Source: Candidatus Methanobinarius endosymbioticus (GTDB taxonomy: Archaea > Methanobacteriota > Methanobacteria > Methanobacteriales > Methanobacteriaceae). Taken from it: DNA of 64,000 bases. Every line of letters starts with the position of its first letter. Position 1 is the first letter of the stretch. The stretch is taken from contig NIZT01000005.1 of assembly GCA_003315655.1 (NCBI GenBank), positions 17,423-81,422 of the forward strand, written 5' to 3'. The translations under genes and the position numbers were made by a program. Of this stretch, positions 27,692 through 38,468 are shown piece after piece. Below the pieces are notes generated by a model, which worked only from the letters and a program-made list of their open reading frames with translations, had not been told where the DNA came from and ran no database searches.

Positions 27692-28723
27692 TTAATAGAT
27701 TCTTCTTCCATGATGATGTATTTTATATATTTCAAAATCATAGAAATTATTAATAGTATTATTATTTTCAACATTTTTTATATTTTCTATACTTTCTATA
27801 TTTCTTATATTTTCTAGATTTTCTTTATTTGTAATGGCAAATATAGTATTTCCAAGCATTGCCATAGAAGCTTTTATAGAATAATTGTTTAAATCATTTA
27901 TTGTATTTAATAATTGTTTACTCATTAAATTGGTTTTAATTGCAAATTCATATGAATAGTCTAAGAAATTTTCTATAGTTGGAGAATCTATTATCTTTTT
28001 TTGCATAATTAATCCTATTTTATTAATCATACTTTGATGTTTAGGATTTTGGATTATACTAGAAGTATCTATTTCACCAAAAGTTTTTGTTATGACTCTT
28101 AGATCTTCAAATATATTGTCTTCAATATTATTTTCCTTTGTGTTTGGAGATTTATAATATGAATTAAGCTTCGTTATTTCTTTTGTTTTTCCAATTCCTG
28201 GAGCTCCTGGAAATTCTCTAATCACAACTCCTTTAGATGTTTGAGAAAGTATATCTCCTAAACCACTTCCTAATGAAATTTCTGCTAAATGAGCTATTTG
28301 TTCCATTTGTGTTTTAGATATATTTAAATTAAAATATTTTGAAATTCCAATAGCAGTTCCTAAAGCACAAGAAGCTGAGGTTCCAAATCCTGCCCCAATC
28401 GGAACATCTATATAATGTTCTATCCTAATTCCTTCTTCAATTTTTAATTTTAGTTGTTTTTCTATAATTTGAATAGTTTTAAGAGTTATTTTTTCGTTTT
28501 TCGTATCTTTTTGACCATTTATAAAGATATTTATGAAATTATTTGTACTTTCATTATTCTTCTTATTTTTATTATTTGTAGATTTAACTTGTGTTGTGAC
28601 TCCTTTATCAATTAAGACTCCTGTTCCACAAGAACCTTTTTTCAGAGGATTTTTATCATTTTTTATACTAAAAAATCCTGTTATATGACTAGGTATAAAA
28701 ACAGAAACACTCATTATTTTCAC
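27692..28723 (-). CDS. Pantoate kinase (GHMP family)
   Basis: 343-residue GHMP kinase that phosphorylates pantoate, the archaeal route to 4'-phosphopantothenate and CoA. The N-terminus SVFIPSHITGFFSI and KKGSCGTGVLIDKGVTT match the PoK family. The ATP loop is PIGAGFGTSASCALGTAIG, and LGDILSQTSKGVVIREFPGAPG is also family-typical. An Asn/Lys-rich insert at about residues 48-77 and an Asn-rich tail segment near 310-325 are low-complexity expansions. The start at 28723 fits the conserved N-terminus closely. Confidence 0.9.
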   Translation of the reverse strand: MKIMSVSVFIPSHITGFFSIKNDKNPLKKGSCGTGVLIDKGVTTQVKSTNNKNKKNNESTNNFINIFINGQKDTKNEKITLKTIQIIEKQLKLKIEEGIRIEHYIDVPIGAGFGTSASCALGTAIGISKYFNLNISKTQMEQIAHLAEISLGSGLGDILSQTSKGVVIREFPGAPGIGKTKEITKLNSYYKSPNTKENNIEDNIFEDLRVITKTFGEIDTSSIIQNPKHQSMINKIGLIMQKKIIDSPTIENFLDYSYEFAIKTNLMSKQLLNTINDLNNYSIKASMAMLGNTIFAITNKENLENIRNIESIENIKNVENNNTINNFYDFEIYKIHHHGRRIY

Positions 28724-29045
28724 TTTTGATATTGTTTAGTTATTTATTTTTCCATGGTATAATCTTATAATTTTGTTATATAACATATTATAATATATTT
28801 ATTATACTATAATTTAATAATGTTTTATAATATTTTAATAAACTATATTTATCAATAAAATTATATATCTAATTAACATATTCAAATTAAGTATATATTT
28901 GATTATTAAATTTATCTATTTATAATTTTATATCGATTATTTAAAAAATTAGATAAAAATAACATTTAAACAACAATTATATTATTTTATAAAAAACATT
29001 TAAATAAAATTTATATTTATAATAAAAATTTCAGGAGACATTTTT
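28724..29045. other. Divergent AT-rich spacer
   Basis: About 320 bases between divergent pantoate kinase and PHP genes. Apart from an AGGAG ribosome-binding site at ~29033 for the PHP gene, I see nothing distinctive. Confidence 0.5.
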
Positions 29046-29711
29046 TTGAATAAAAGAATAGATTTACACATGCATAGTTTATTCAGTGATGGTGAATTAT
29101 TACCTTCAGAATTAGCAAGACGTGCTTCTGTTTTAAATCATGATACAATCGCTATAACTGACCATATTGATTCTTCTAATGTTAGCTCTGTTTCTAAACT
29201 TGTAGGTGCAATAGATGACATTAATAGTAATTGGGATATTAATGTTGTTGTTGGTGCTGAAATAACTCACGTTCCTATTGAAATTATTGATAAATTAGCT
29301 ATAAAAGCTAGGGATTTTGGGGTTGATATAATAGTAGTTCATGGTGAAACTTTAGCTGAACCAGTTATTGAAGGAACTAATTTAGCTGCTGTAAATTCTA
29401 AAAATGTTGATATATTAGCTCATCCTGGTCTCATAACTATTGAAACAGCTAAAATAGCTAAAAATAATAATATATTTCTCGAAATTAGTGCTAGAAAGGG
29501 CCATAGTTTAGCTAATGGTCATGTAACTAAAATAGCTAATGAAGTTGGCGCAGATCTTCTTATTGATACTGATGCTCATTCACCTAGTGATTTAATAACT
29601 TTTGAAAAAGCTAAATCTATTGGTTTAGGTGCGGGACTTAATGAAAGACAAGTATTAACTGCATTACTTGATAATCCTTGGAAAGTTCTTAAAAAGAGAA
29701 ATTTAATTTAA
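29046..29711 (+). CDS. PHP-domain phosphoesterase
   Basis: 221-residue metal-dependent phosphoesterase of the PHP (histidinol-phosphatase-like) superfamily. Metal-binding motifs are [10 protein letters not shown] at residues ~6-15, [29 protein letters not shown] and DTDAHSP. The start is TTG at 29046 preceded by AGGAG with a T-rich gap. The substrate is not evident; a histidinol phosphatase or a nucleotide/RNA phosphoesterase role are both possible. Confidence 0.85.
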   Translation: MNKRIDLHMHSLFSDGELLPSELARRASVLNHDTIAITDHIDSSNVSSVSKLVGAIDDINSNWDINVVVGAEITHVPIEIIDKLAIKARDFGVDIIVVHGETLAEPVIEGTNLAAVNSKNVDILAHPGLITIETAKIAKNNNIFLEISARKGHSLANGHVTKIANEVGADLLIDTDAHSPSDLITFEKAKSIGLGAGLNERQVLTALLDNPWKVLKKRNLI

Positions 29712-30154
29712 ATTTAATTTAATATTATTTATTTTATAATCAACTAATGCTTCATCAATATATAATTTATTTTTTCGTTTCTTTTATTATATTTTACTAT
29801 ATTTTAATATTCTTTACTATTTTTTACTTCATTTTTATTTTATTTTCATATATTTTTTCTATTTCAATTATTATTTATTTAATTTAGAATATAATTTAAA
29901 TAATAAAAGTAGTAAAATGAAATAAAAATAAAGATTAAGAAATAATTACATATTTGTATAAAAAAGTATACATAAAATTAAAGTTCTAAAAATATAAAAA
30001 AATCATTATAATTAGAAAATTATGTTAATAAAATTTATTAATAAAAATAATTTAATAAAATAATATTGAAAAAAATAAAAAAATAAATCATGAGGAATAA
30101 ATCCTCTTAATTGTTTAGTTAATTGAAAATCTTTTTTTAGATTATTTAAAAACC
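29712..30154. other. AT-rich spacer between convergent genes
   Basis: About 440 bases between the convergent PHP and transglutaminase genes, made of A/T runs only. Poly-T or poly-A tracts may terminate both transcripts, but none stands out. Confidence 0.5.
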
Positions 30155-32092
30155 TTAGAAAGTTATTTCAGCATATCTTCCGTATACTGAAGCAGTGTTT
30201 CTATTCCAATTCTTTATAGTACCTAATGTATTTTTAACACTTGTGGTATCAGCAATAACCCATTTTCCATTAATGTATACTTCTGCCCAGACATGTCCAT
30301 ATCTGATTCCACTACTAAATGTAGCTTTACCGTTAACATATCTTGCAGCTATTCCACTTACTCTTAAAAGAGCATTAAGTAAATGGGTTTGATCAACACA
30401 GTTTCCTGATTTTGTAGTTAATGTTCCTACAGCACCTTTTGCTGTGTTATAATAGAAGTAATAAGAAATTTTATCTCTTACATAGTTGAATATTGCAGTT
30501 GTTTTAGCTAAATCTGTTGTTAATCCAGATGTTAATTGTTTTGATAATGATTGAATATTAGCATTAGTCACTTTACAATTTTTTGTAGCTTTTAAATATG
30601 CTGCTAAACTACTATTACTACTGGTAGAGTTATTTACACCGCTATATTCATTGGACCTATTAGAACTACCAGTTTCTCCATTAATCTTATCATTACTATT
30701 TATACTCAAGGTTAAATAATTTGGTAATTTTCCTTCACTATTTGCAAATTCAAGGATTTTTGACAAACTTAATACTAAGGTTTGGAATTGCATGTTCCCT
30801 AGCGGTGAACTTGCATAGTTTGGAGCTTGACCATTATTAAGCATATAACTAAAAACTCTTGAAGCTAAATTTATAAAATCACTTTTATAAATATCTCCAT
30901 TAATTGAGCTTCCACTTGGTTTTGAAGGGTTTTTAAAGGTTTTAGCTATAATGTCACTATCAATACCTTTATTTATATTCACAATAGCAGTTGATGCTAA
31001 ATATAAAAATTCAGTCATTGAATATCGCTTTCCAGCAATAGTAACATAGTTAGGTAAAACACCATTTGCTTTTGCAAATGCTTCTACTCTAGCTCCTGCA
31101 TCTTTTATATTAGCTAAACTTACAGCAGAAATTGAACATCCTCTGCTATTTCTACTAATTGTTAATCCCTTGTTACCATTGTAATTTGGAATTACATTAT
31201 TTAATTTAGTAGAAATTGTTTTCTTGAAAGAAACGTAATTAGGCATAGCTTTATTTAAATCAAAGTAGTTAACTATTTTAGCAAATCCATATATTATGTT
31301 TTGGAATTGTATATTTCCTAAAGTTGAGCTTCCATAGTTTGGAGCTTGTTTATTAGTGTCCATGAATGAAATAATTCTTTTTGCTAGATCAACATAATTG
31401 GCTTTATAGAAATTACCATTTGTTATGCCTCCGTTAGGATAATTTGGATCTTTATAATTTCCCATGGTCACATCAAAATTACTATTTCCACTATTCATAT
31501 TTACAATTGATTTTGAGAGTAAATATAAAAAGTCACTCATATATATTTTACTACTAGAGAGAATTAAATAAGCTCGGAGTTTACTATATTTTTCAACATA
31601 TTTTTTCAATTTACTAACTGCAGAAATGATGTCTTTACTAGTAAATTTCAATGTTGAACTTCCAGCAGCAAAAAGTGTAGTTAAAGGATTTTCATTAGAA
31701 CTACTCTCAGCTTTTGTAATGTTTGAGTTAACTGGATCAGTTACTGAAACATTTTTACCTATTTGGTTTTTTTCATCAGAAATGTTTTCACTTGGATTTT
31801 CATTTTCACTACTATTGTAGTTTGAATTATTATTAGTATTTGTTATTTCTGAATATGAATCTATTGAATCACTTGTTGAAGATTCGGTATTGTTTTGATT
31901 TTCATTAATATTTTCATTAGTTATATTAATAATACTTCCGTCGGAATTGTTAGTTGTATTTATTGAATCTTCGGGCAAATCACCCGCACTTAGTGTAAAA
32001 AGATTTTCGGTTGTGTCATTATCACTATCGGCGTAAATTAAACCTCCGTTTGCTACAACAAGAAGTATAATAAATGCAAACAGTATTTTCAC
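30155..32092 (-). CDS. Secreted pseudomurein-binding repeat protein with transglutaminase-like domain
   Basis: 645 residues. A signal peptide (KILFAFIILLVVANGG) is followed by an Asn/Ser/Glu-rich linker to ~residue 145. Two repeat blocks follow, each with pseudomurein-binding-type units: the motif APNY(G/A)SS(T/P)LGN(I/M)QFQ occurs twice, as do DFLYLLS/EFLYLAS-type helices and LPNYVT-type turns. The C-terminal domain has the papain-like triad Cys565 (GNCVDQTHL), His600 (YGHVWAEVY) and Asp615 (IADTTS). This is the architecture of methanogen wall enzymes akin to pseudomurein endoisopeptidases, so a wall-remodelling or autolysin role is likely. The annotated start is GTG at 32092; a GGAGGT lies further upstream, so an upstream non-ATG start is possible. 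Confidence 0.88.
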   Translation of the reverse strand: MKILFAFIILLVVANGGLIYADSDNDTTENLFTLSAGDLPEDSINTTNNSDGSIINITNENINENQNNTESSTSDSIDSYSEITNTNNNSNYNSSENENPSENISDEKNQIGKNVSVTDPVNSNITKAESSSNENPLTTLFAAGSSTLKFTSKDIISAVSKLKKYVEKYSKLRAYLILSSSKIYMSDFLYLLSKSIVNMNSGNSNFDVTMGNYKDPNYPNGGITNGNFYKANYVDLAKRIISFMDTNKQAPNYGSSTLGNIQFQNIIYGFAKIVNYFDLNKAMPNYVSFKKTISTKLNNVIPNYNGNKGLTISRNSRGCSISAVSLANIKDAGARVEAFAKANGVLPNYVTIAGKRYSMTEFLYLASTAIVNINKGIDSDIIAKTFKNPSKPSGSSINGDIYKSDFINLASRVFSYMLNNGQAPNYASSPLGNMQFQTLVLSLSKILEFANSEGKLPNYLTLSINSNDKINGETGSSNRSNEYSGVNNSTSSNSSLAAYLKATKNCKVTNANIQSLSKQLTSGLTTDLAKTTAIFNYVRDKISYYFYYNTAKGAVGTLTTKSGNCVDQTHLLNALLRVSGIAARYVNGKATFSSGIRYGHVWAEVYINGKWVIADTTSVKNTLGTIKNWNRNTASVYGRYAEITF

Positions 32093-32709
32093 TCTACTCG
32101 ATATTTTTTTACCTCCAATTACTCACTTAAAGAATTTATTAAATTATAAATTATTTTTAGATTTTCTAAAAATTTATTATAATTTGGCTCTAAAAGTAAG
32201 CATCATTTAGTTTTATCATTCAAACAATATAAAACTATTGTTTTTTCCTTTTTTGAGGCTTATTTTTCTATTACATACTATTTTGTAGGTAAATTTATTA
32301 AAAAAGAGTGTTTGTTTTTATCTTCCATTTTGGATATATAAATATTTAGTTAGTATTCATTCTTAATAAAAACAACAATAATGTTAATTGCTAATTTGAA
32401 TTTTTTTAAATTATTATTAGATATTATAATTTAAATTATATCTAATATATCTAAAACAAACAATTTATACTAAAATATTCATTGTTTAAACTATTTTTAT
32501 TGAAATAATTTCTATTTTACTAATTTAATTATTTATATTTCATATTTAAATTTTTTTAACAATTTATATAGTAATAGAAATGTTTTAAATTTAAATAAAT
32601 TTAAATAAAATAAGTTTATAATTAAGTTTAAAATATTTTTAAAAAGTAATATTCTGTTTAATATTATATTAATAATTAAATAAATCTTAAAAAAATAATA
32701 AGGTAAAGT
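32093..32709. other. Spacer with an inverted repeat upstream of the transglutaminase gene
   Basis: About 620 bases between the two paralogues. The arms ATTAGATAT (32416-32424) and ATATCTAAT (32438-32446) form a dyad, followed at once by another TATCTAAA half-site (32447-32454). The half-sites resemble those of the palindromes at 5491 and 8340. Otherwise the stretch is A/T runs. Confidence 0.35.
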
Positions 32710-34456
32710 TTAGAAACTAATTTCTGTAATTTCACCTGATTTGAGAGCGTATGTATTAGAATTCCAATTATTAACTGATTCCAAACTATTTTTTGAACTT
32801 GTAGTATCAGATACTGTCCAAGTATCTTCTATTAAAACTTATACCAAAACATGTCCATACACATTTCCACTAGAAAATTTACATTGTCCATGAACATATC
32901 TTGCTGCTAGTCCTCCTGCTCTGTAGAAAGCTATAGATAAATGTGCTTGATCTACACAATTTCCAGTTTTAGCATTATAAGTTCCAACAGCTCCTTTTCT
33001 AGTATCATAATAGAAACTGTAATCTACATTCTTTTGCATCCAATTATATATAGCAGATGCTTTTTCTCTATCTGTATTACAATTTCTAGTTATACTTGTT
33101 GCCAATGATCGTATAACAGAATTTGTCACTTGACAATTTTTCGTAGCTTTTAAATATTGTGTTAATGATTCTACATTATATTGATCATTTAAAACTGTAG
33201 TTTGAGATGAGCTACCTTCGTTAATACCTCCAGAATTAATTGGATCATTGGATTTCACATTAATAGTCACTGAATTAGGTAAATTTTTATTTTGAGATAC
33301 AGATTCAACTAGTTTAGAAAATTCAGAAACTAATGTTTGGAATTGCATGTTTCTAATAGGAGATTTTGCATAATTAGATGCTTGTTTATTAGTTTTTATA
33401 AGGTTTGTAACATTTTTTGCAAGAGCTAAATAAGTTGATTTTGATAATTTGCCATTAATTGAACTTCCTACGGGTTTATTTGGATTATTAACAGTTATTA
33501 AATTTATTCCAGCTGTTGAACCACTATTGGTTATTGTAATTGTAATATTTAATAGATATAAAAATTTTGCCATGAGTATTTCTACATAATTAGGCAATAC
33601 ATATTTCTGATTAACATATGCATTTACTCTAGCAGCAGCATCTTTAACATCATCTTGATTCATTCTTCCATTACTATTTTGAACACCAGTAATAGGTCTG
33701 ATAGCTGAAGAAGTTTTAGTATGTTTCGGTAATACTTTATTTAGATTATGTTTTTTTGCTATATTTATGGCTGTTTTTTGGTATAACTCCTTTTTTGTTG
33801 AAGCAGTATATAATACACATTGTTAAGCATATGAATTATAGTTTGATATTGCATATTCCCTATTTTGTTTTAACAGAATTAGGAGCTTTATTATATTTAT
33901 CTATGTATTTTATAATATATTTAGAATAGCTATAATATTGTGCCTTTGTTAGTTTACCTTTTATATTAACTCCTGTTGGTTTTGAAGGATTATTAATATT
34001 ATATTTAATGGTTACTGCAGTATTTTTCTTGTTATATTTATAATATATAGCTTTGCTCAAAATATACATATATTCTGGATTGAAAATTTATATCCTGCAA
34101 TAGTTAGAAAATTAGGTAATTTTTTATTCTTTTTACATAGCTATTTATGGATTTAGATGCTTATAGTATTTGACTTTGTGTCAATTTTGTAGGCTCTCCA
34201 CCAGCAGCATTACCTTTTATACTAGTTTTATCGTTAATTTTATTATTATTATTATTATTTTTGTCATTGCTAGTATCAGTGTTTGTTTTATTATTTATAT
34301 TATTCAGATTAGTATTAGAAGCAATATCTCCATTTGGATTATTTTTCATCAATATTTGAATTATTGCCATTTATCTCATTAACATAGCTTCCACTTATTC
34401 CCGATAAAGAATACACAAAATGTAATCAAGATAAGGGCTTTTTTATTAATTTTAAT
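32710..34456 (-). pseudogene. Decayed paralogue of the pseudomurein-binding transglutaminase
   Basis: Parts of the same plan are scattered over three frames. There is a signal peptide (KINKKALILITFCVF, then SLSGISGSYVNE in another frame), an Asn/Asp/Ser linker, PMBR-type units (NNPSKPTGVNIKGKLTKAQY; later LPNYVEILMAKFLYLL), and the C-terminal domain from 33663. The Cys (GNCVDQAHL) and His (YGHVLV) remain. A TAA at 32839-32841 then replaces the Glu codon of the HVWAEV motif, and the remaining Asp region (WTVSDTTSSKN to EISF) continues in the same frame to a stop at 32710. The apparent start codon is ATT with GGTGAG three bases upstream. Confidence 0.8.
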
Positions 34457-34934
34457 CCTCTCACCTCGTTCCAAAGAATATCTGATTTAATAGATTTTTT
34501 AATTAGAATTTTTAATATAATTTGTTAAATTTTTAAATTTATTATAATTATATTAAATATTAATTAAAATTTAATAATTTGATTAAATATGTTAAAAATA
34601 GTCGAATAATCTTTCAAGTTATAATAAGCCAATATTTCAAATAATAAAATAGTTACTATACTAGCTATTTGATTAAGATTATCTATAAATTGCTTATATA
34701 TTAATTACTCAATTATCAATTCACACGTTTTTTAATTTTATAATTATTAATTTTATAATATTTTTATTTAATAATTTTAAATTATATTTTTTTTAATAAT
34801 TAAATGTTTTAAAATTTTTAGATTAAATTTTATTATTTAACATATTATTTAAGCACATATTTACTATTAAAGTTAATAGCTTATAAAGTTTTATATAATA
34901 AAATAAGCTTATAATCTCTTTTTTTAGATTATAA
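34457..34934. other. AT-rich spacer
   Basis: About 480 bases of A/T runs between the decayed transglutaminase and arfC. Apart from the GGTGAG ribosome-binding site of the former, I see nothing distinctive. Confidence 0.45.
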
Positions 34935-35597
34935 TTACAGAACTTTATACTCAAGTATTAAATCCTTTCCTAATTGGTAGCTATTTTTTAATTCAAGGTT
35001 AATAGCTTCATTCATAAAATCAAAACCTTCTCCATCAAACAGAGTTTTAGCATATTTACCTCCAACAACTATTGGAGCTATACATACTCTTATTTCATCA
35101 ATTAAGTTTTCTTTTATCATAGAAAAGTTTAAAGTAGATCCTCCTTCTAACATTAGGGTCTTAATATTTTTTGAGTAGAGATAGTTCATCAATTCTTTTA
35201 AGTTAACTGATGATTCTTTCGAATGAAATATATTAGCTTTTTTACTAAGTTTTTTGCAGTGTTCAAGAGATTTTTTGTCTTTTTTTACCTTATTAGAAGT
35301 TGTTATTATGGTTTGAGCATCATCATTCAATATTCTGGATTTGAGAGGGATTCTTCCTTGATTGTCTACAACAATCCTAATAGGGTTATCTGATTTTATT
35401 GAAGGTATTTTATGTACAGTTAATCTCGGGTCATCTACAAGAACTGTGTTTATACCTACCATTATTCCATCAACCTCTTTTCGAAGTTCATGAACTCTTT
35501 TCAGATCTTCTTTACCAGATATTTCCAAACTTCCAGTTTTTGTAGCTATTTTTCCATCAAGGGTCATAGCTGCATTTAGTATTACATAAGGTTTCAT
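34935..35597 (-). CDS. arfC: 2,5-diamino-6-ribosylamino-pyrimidinone 5'-phosphate reductase
   Basis: RibD C-terminal-type reductase acting early in archaeal riboflavin (and deazaflavin precursor) synthesis; it reduces the ribosyl side chain with NAD(P)H. The conserved N-terminus is MKPYVILNAAMTLDGKIATKTG, followed by MVGINTVLVDDPRLTV, MLEGGSTLNFSMI (near residue 158) and APIVVGGKYAKTLFDGEGF. The frame is open to an upstream ATG at 35639, but homologues start at the Met at 35597 and nothing conserved lies before it. Confidence 0.9.
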   Translation of the reverse strand: MKPYVILNAAMTLDGKIATKTGSLEISGKEDLKRVHELRKEVDGIMVGINTVLVDDPRLTVHKIPSIKSDNPIRIVVDNQGRIPLKSRILNDDAQTIITTSNKVKKDKKSLEHCKKLSKKANIFHSKESSVNLKELMNYLYSKNIKTLMLEGGSTLNFSMIKENLIDEIRVCIAPIVVGGKYAKTLFDGEGFDFMNEAINLELKNSYQLGKDLILEYKVL

Positions 35598-35908
35598 TAT
35601 GATCATCATATTTAATTGAATTTCGTTTGTCTCACTCATTTTTTAGTTTTTTAATAAGAAGATATTATAAAATTGTTCTATATTATTATATTATATTTGA
35701 AAATAATTTTTACTTATTGTTGTTATTTATTATATTGGGATATAGAATAATTTATTATATTAATAATATAATATTAAATTAAATAATTAATATAATTAAT
35801 TTATAATTTATTAATGTTAATATATTATTTATAATAGATTTATAATTTAATAATAGAGTTATACACAAATTTATTTTATTCTTATTATTTTGATATTCTG
35901 GTGATCTA

Positions 35909-36325
35909 ATGGAAAATAAAAATTGTGAAGCTAGATATAAAAAAGGAATGAATGTACTTAAACAAATTAATAATAATGCAATTGAAGATTTATTCAATGA
36001 ATTAGAGGATGTAACAGCAGAGTTGGGTAAATTTGTGGTTGAATTTCCTTATTCTGAGATATATACTAGAGAAGGCCTAGATTTAAAAACAAGAGAATTA
36101 GCGACTGTAGCTGCACTTACTTCCATGGGAAATGCTAAATCTCAATTACAAAATCATATTAATGCTGCTTTAAATGTGGATAATAGTCCTAGTGAGATCA
36201 TTGAAGTTATAATGCAAATGTCTGCATATGCAGGGTTTCCAGCATCTATAAAAGGAATAATGGCTGCTAAAAAATATTTGAAAAAAAGGATTACTTCCTA
36301 TAAAACAAAAATAAAAAATAATTAA
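35909..36325 (+). CDS. Carboxymuconolactone decarboxylase (AhpD-like) family protein
   Basis: 138-residue all-helical CMD-domain protein. The domain spans about residues 45-125, with LDLKTRELATVAALTSMGNAKSQLQNHINAAL and MQMSAYAGFPASIKGIMAAK. The CxxC of AhpD peroxidase reductases is absent (the Gly-Asn-Ala position has no Cys), so a disulfide reductase role is unlikely. GGTGAT precedes the ATG by three bases. It lies upstream of cbiC. The function is not assignable from the sequence. Confidence 0.85.
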   Translation: MENKNCEARYKKGMNVLKQINNNAIEDLFNELEDVTAELGKFVVEFPYSEIYTREGLDLKTRELATVAALTSMGNAKSQLQNHINAALNVDNSPSEIIEVIMQMSAYAGFPASIKGIMAAKKYLKKRITSYKTKIKNN

Positions 36326-36482
36326 ATAGAATCGAATAAATTTTATTTAAATTTATTTTAATTTATTTTAAATTATTTAATCTATATTAATATAATTTAA
36401 ATATTTTAAACTATTTTTTAATAATCTTTAATTACTTCTGATTATTTTTAATATTTAAAATGGTATTTTAAGTGAAATTATG

Positions 36483-36488
36483 GGTGAT
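36483..36488 (+). promoter_or_regulatory. GGTGAT ribosome-binding site deciding the cbiC start
   Basis: The hexamer lies exactly three bases before the ATG at 36492, the spacing seen for proS, DUF530 and the CMD gene. The ATG at 36480 overlaps the SD region itself and has only a GTGA upstream, so 36492 is preferred. Confidence 0.5.
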
Positions 36489-36491
36489 AAA

Positions 36492-37118
36492 ATGTTTATG
36501 GGTGCATCAACTAAACAAGGTCATGATATAGCTAATAAAAGTAGAGAAATAGTTATATCTTTGATAAAAGATGATAGTAAAGCTCTTTCTAAAGAAGAAC
36601 AAGATATTGTGGAAAGAATTGTTCATTCTACTGCAGATTCCGAATATGCTAAATTAGTTTCAATTAGTTCTAACTTTGTTGATAATAACTTAAAGGCTTT
36701 AAAAAATAATAAAACTTTATTAACTGATATTAATATGGTTAAATATGGAATTACTCAATATGATGGTGTTGTTGAATGTTATATAAAAAATCCAGATGTA
36801 ATTGAAATAGCTAAGAATCAAAAAATAACAAGAGCTGCAGCAGCTATACAATTTGCAGCTAAAAATGATTTTAAAGGAATAATTGTTGTTGGAAATGCTC
36901 CGACAGCTCTTTATGAAGCTATAAAATTATATGAAAATAATGAAATAGATCTTGCTTTTATTGTTGGTGTTCCAGTTGGATTTGTTGGTGCTGCTGACTC
37001 AAAAGAAGCTTTGAAAAATAGCAAAATTCCGAATATTATTATTAAAGGTCCAAAAGGAGGAACTCCTGTAGCTGTAGCTTGTGTTAATTCTTTGATTCAA
37101 ACTATGAAAAGTAAGTGA
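36492..37118 (+). CDS. cbiC: Cobalt-precorrin-8 methylmutase
   Basis: ~208-residue CbiC/CobH that moves a methyl group from C-11 to C-12 of the corrin ring. The catalytic His lies in ERIVHSTAD (His49 counted from the upstream ATG at 36480). MVKYGITQ, ARAAAAIQF-type TRAAAAIQFAA, IVVGNAPTALYEA, and PVGFVGAADSKEAL are also family-typical. It is intact, in contrast to cbiF at 9 kb, so at least one cobamide gene remains under selection in this genome. Confidence 0.93.
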   Translation: MFMGASTKQGHDIANKSREIVISLIKDDSKALSKEEQDIVERIVHSTADSEYAKLVSISSNFVDNNLKALKNNKTLLTDINMVKYGITQYDGVVECYIKNPDVIEIAKNQKITRAAAAIQFAAKNDFKGIIVVGNAPTALYEAIKLYENNEIDLAFIVGVPVGFVGAADSKEALKNSKIPNIIIKGPKGGTPVAVACVNSLIQTMKSK

Positions 37119-37205
37119 TAAAAATATTAATAGATATTTTAACTATATCAATGAATATAAATGACATTTATTTTATAAAAAATAATCTTAATTTGGTTAG
37201 ATATT

Positions 37206-38468
37206 ATGAATTCTAAAAAATTATTCAATGAATCTAAAAAATACTTACCTGGAGGGGTCAATTCTCCAGTACGTTCATTTAAACCTTATCCAGTATTCAT
37301 TGAAAAAGGATATGGTCCTAATTTATGGGATGTTGATGGAAATAAATATATTGATTATTGTTTAGGATATGGTCCCTTGATATTGGGGCATGGTAATTCT
37401 AATGTTGTGGAAGATGTTTGTAATCAATTAAAAATAGGTACTACATATGGTGCACCTACTGGAAATGAGATAAAATTAGCTAAAATGATTATTGAAAGGA
37501 TTCCTTGTGCTAAAATGATTAGATTTACAAATTCAGGAACTGAAGCAACTATGAGTGCTATAAGATTAGCACGTGGTTTTACTGGAAAAGATAAAATAGT
37601 TAAATTTGAAGGTAGCTATCATGGAGCTCATGATTATGTTCTGGTAAAATCAGGTTCTGGAGCTGCAACACTGCCTGATTCTCTTGGAATTCCTAAAGAC
37701 ACTACAAAAAATACTCTGAGCTGTCCTTTTAATAATGAGGATGCTCTTTTGAAATTAGTTTCAGAAGAAAAAGAAAATATTGCTGCTATTATTGTAGAGC
37801 CAGTAATGGCTAACATTGGTTGTGTAGAACCAAATAAAGGATATTTAGAATTTTTAAGAGAAATTACAGAAGAAAATGATATAATTCTCATATTTGATGA
37901 AATTATTACTGGTTTCAGACTTTCAAAAGGGGGAGCTCAAACTTATTATTCTGTTACTCCTGATATTGTTACCTTAGGAAAAATTATTGGTGGTGGGTTT
38001 CCGATGGGTGCTCTTGCAGGGAAAAAAGAGTTAATGAAAATGTTAGCTCCTCAAGGAAATGTTTATCAAGCTGGAACTTTTAATGGAAATCCTGTTTCTG
38101 TTCAAGGGAGTATATCCACTTTAAATCAATTAGATTCAGAATTTTACAATAATTTAAATAAGAAAGGAGATTATTTGAGAAATCAGATTGGGGATACTGT
38201 AGAAGAATTAGATTTAAATATTCAACCTGTTGGATTATCTTCAATGTTTCAAATATATTTTAACCCAGAAAAAGTTACTAATTATGAATTAGCTAAAAAA
38301 TCTGATGTTGATAAATTTTCAGTTTATTTTCATGAATTGTTAAATAGAGGTATTTATATTCCTCCAAGTCAATTTGAATGTAATTTTATATCTTCTTCTC
38401 ATAGTTATGACGACTTAGATAAATTAGGAAATTCTATTGAAGAGGCTCTTAAAATAGCTTGGAAATAA
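37206..38468 (+). CDS. hemL: Glutamate-1-semialdehyde 2,1-aminomutase
   Basis: 420-residue PLP enzyme that converts glutamate-1-semialdehyde to 5-aminolevulinate for tetrapyrroles (F430, corrinoids, heme-like compounds). It contains [13 protein letters not shown] at the start, [34 protein letters not shown], and the PLP-Lys motif [13 protein letters not shown] with Lys259. It lies 87 bases after cbiC on the same strand, a sensible tetrapyrrole pairing. Complete, no defect. Confidence 0.96.
   Translation: MNSKKLFNESKKYLPGGVNSPVRSFKPYPVFIEKGYGPNLWDVDGNKYIDYCLGYGPLILGHGNSNVVEDVCNQLKIGTTYGAPTGNEIKLAKMIIERIPCAKMIRFTNSGTEATMSAIRLARGFTGKDKIVKFEGSYHGAHDYVLVKSGSGAATLPDSLGIPKDTTKNTLSCPFNNEDALLKLVSEEKENIAAIIVEPVMANIGCVEPNKGYLEFLREITEENDIILIFDEIITGFRLSKGGAQTYYSVTPDIVTLGKIIGGGFPMGALAGKKELMKMLAPQGNVYQAGTFNGNPVSVQGSISTLNQLDSEFYNNLNKKGDYLRNQIGDTVEELDLNIQPVGLSSMFQIYFNPEKVTNYELAKKSDVDKFSVYFHELLNRGIYIPPSQFECNFISSSHSYDDLDKLGNSIEEALKIAWK

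Noticed and set aside
30195..31820. Plus-strand frames across the transglutaminase gene
   Set aside because: Shadows of the minus-strand gene with its signal peptide, repeats and catalytic triad.
35598..35639. Upstream ATG of arfC (MSETNEIQLNMMII)
   Set aside because: No ribosome-binding site, and homologues start at MKPYVILNAAMTLDG.
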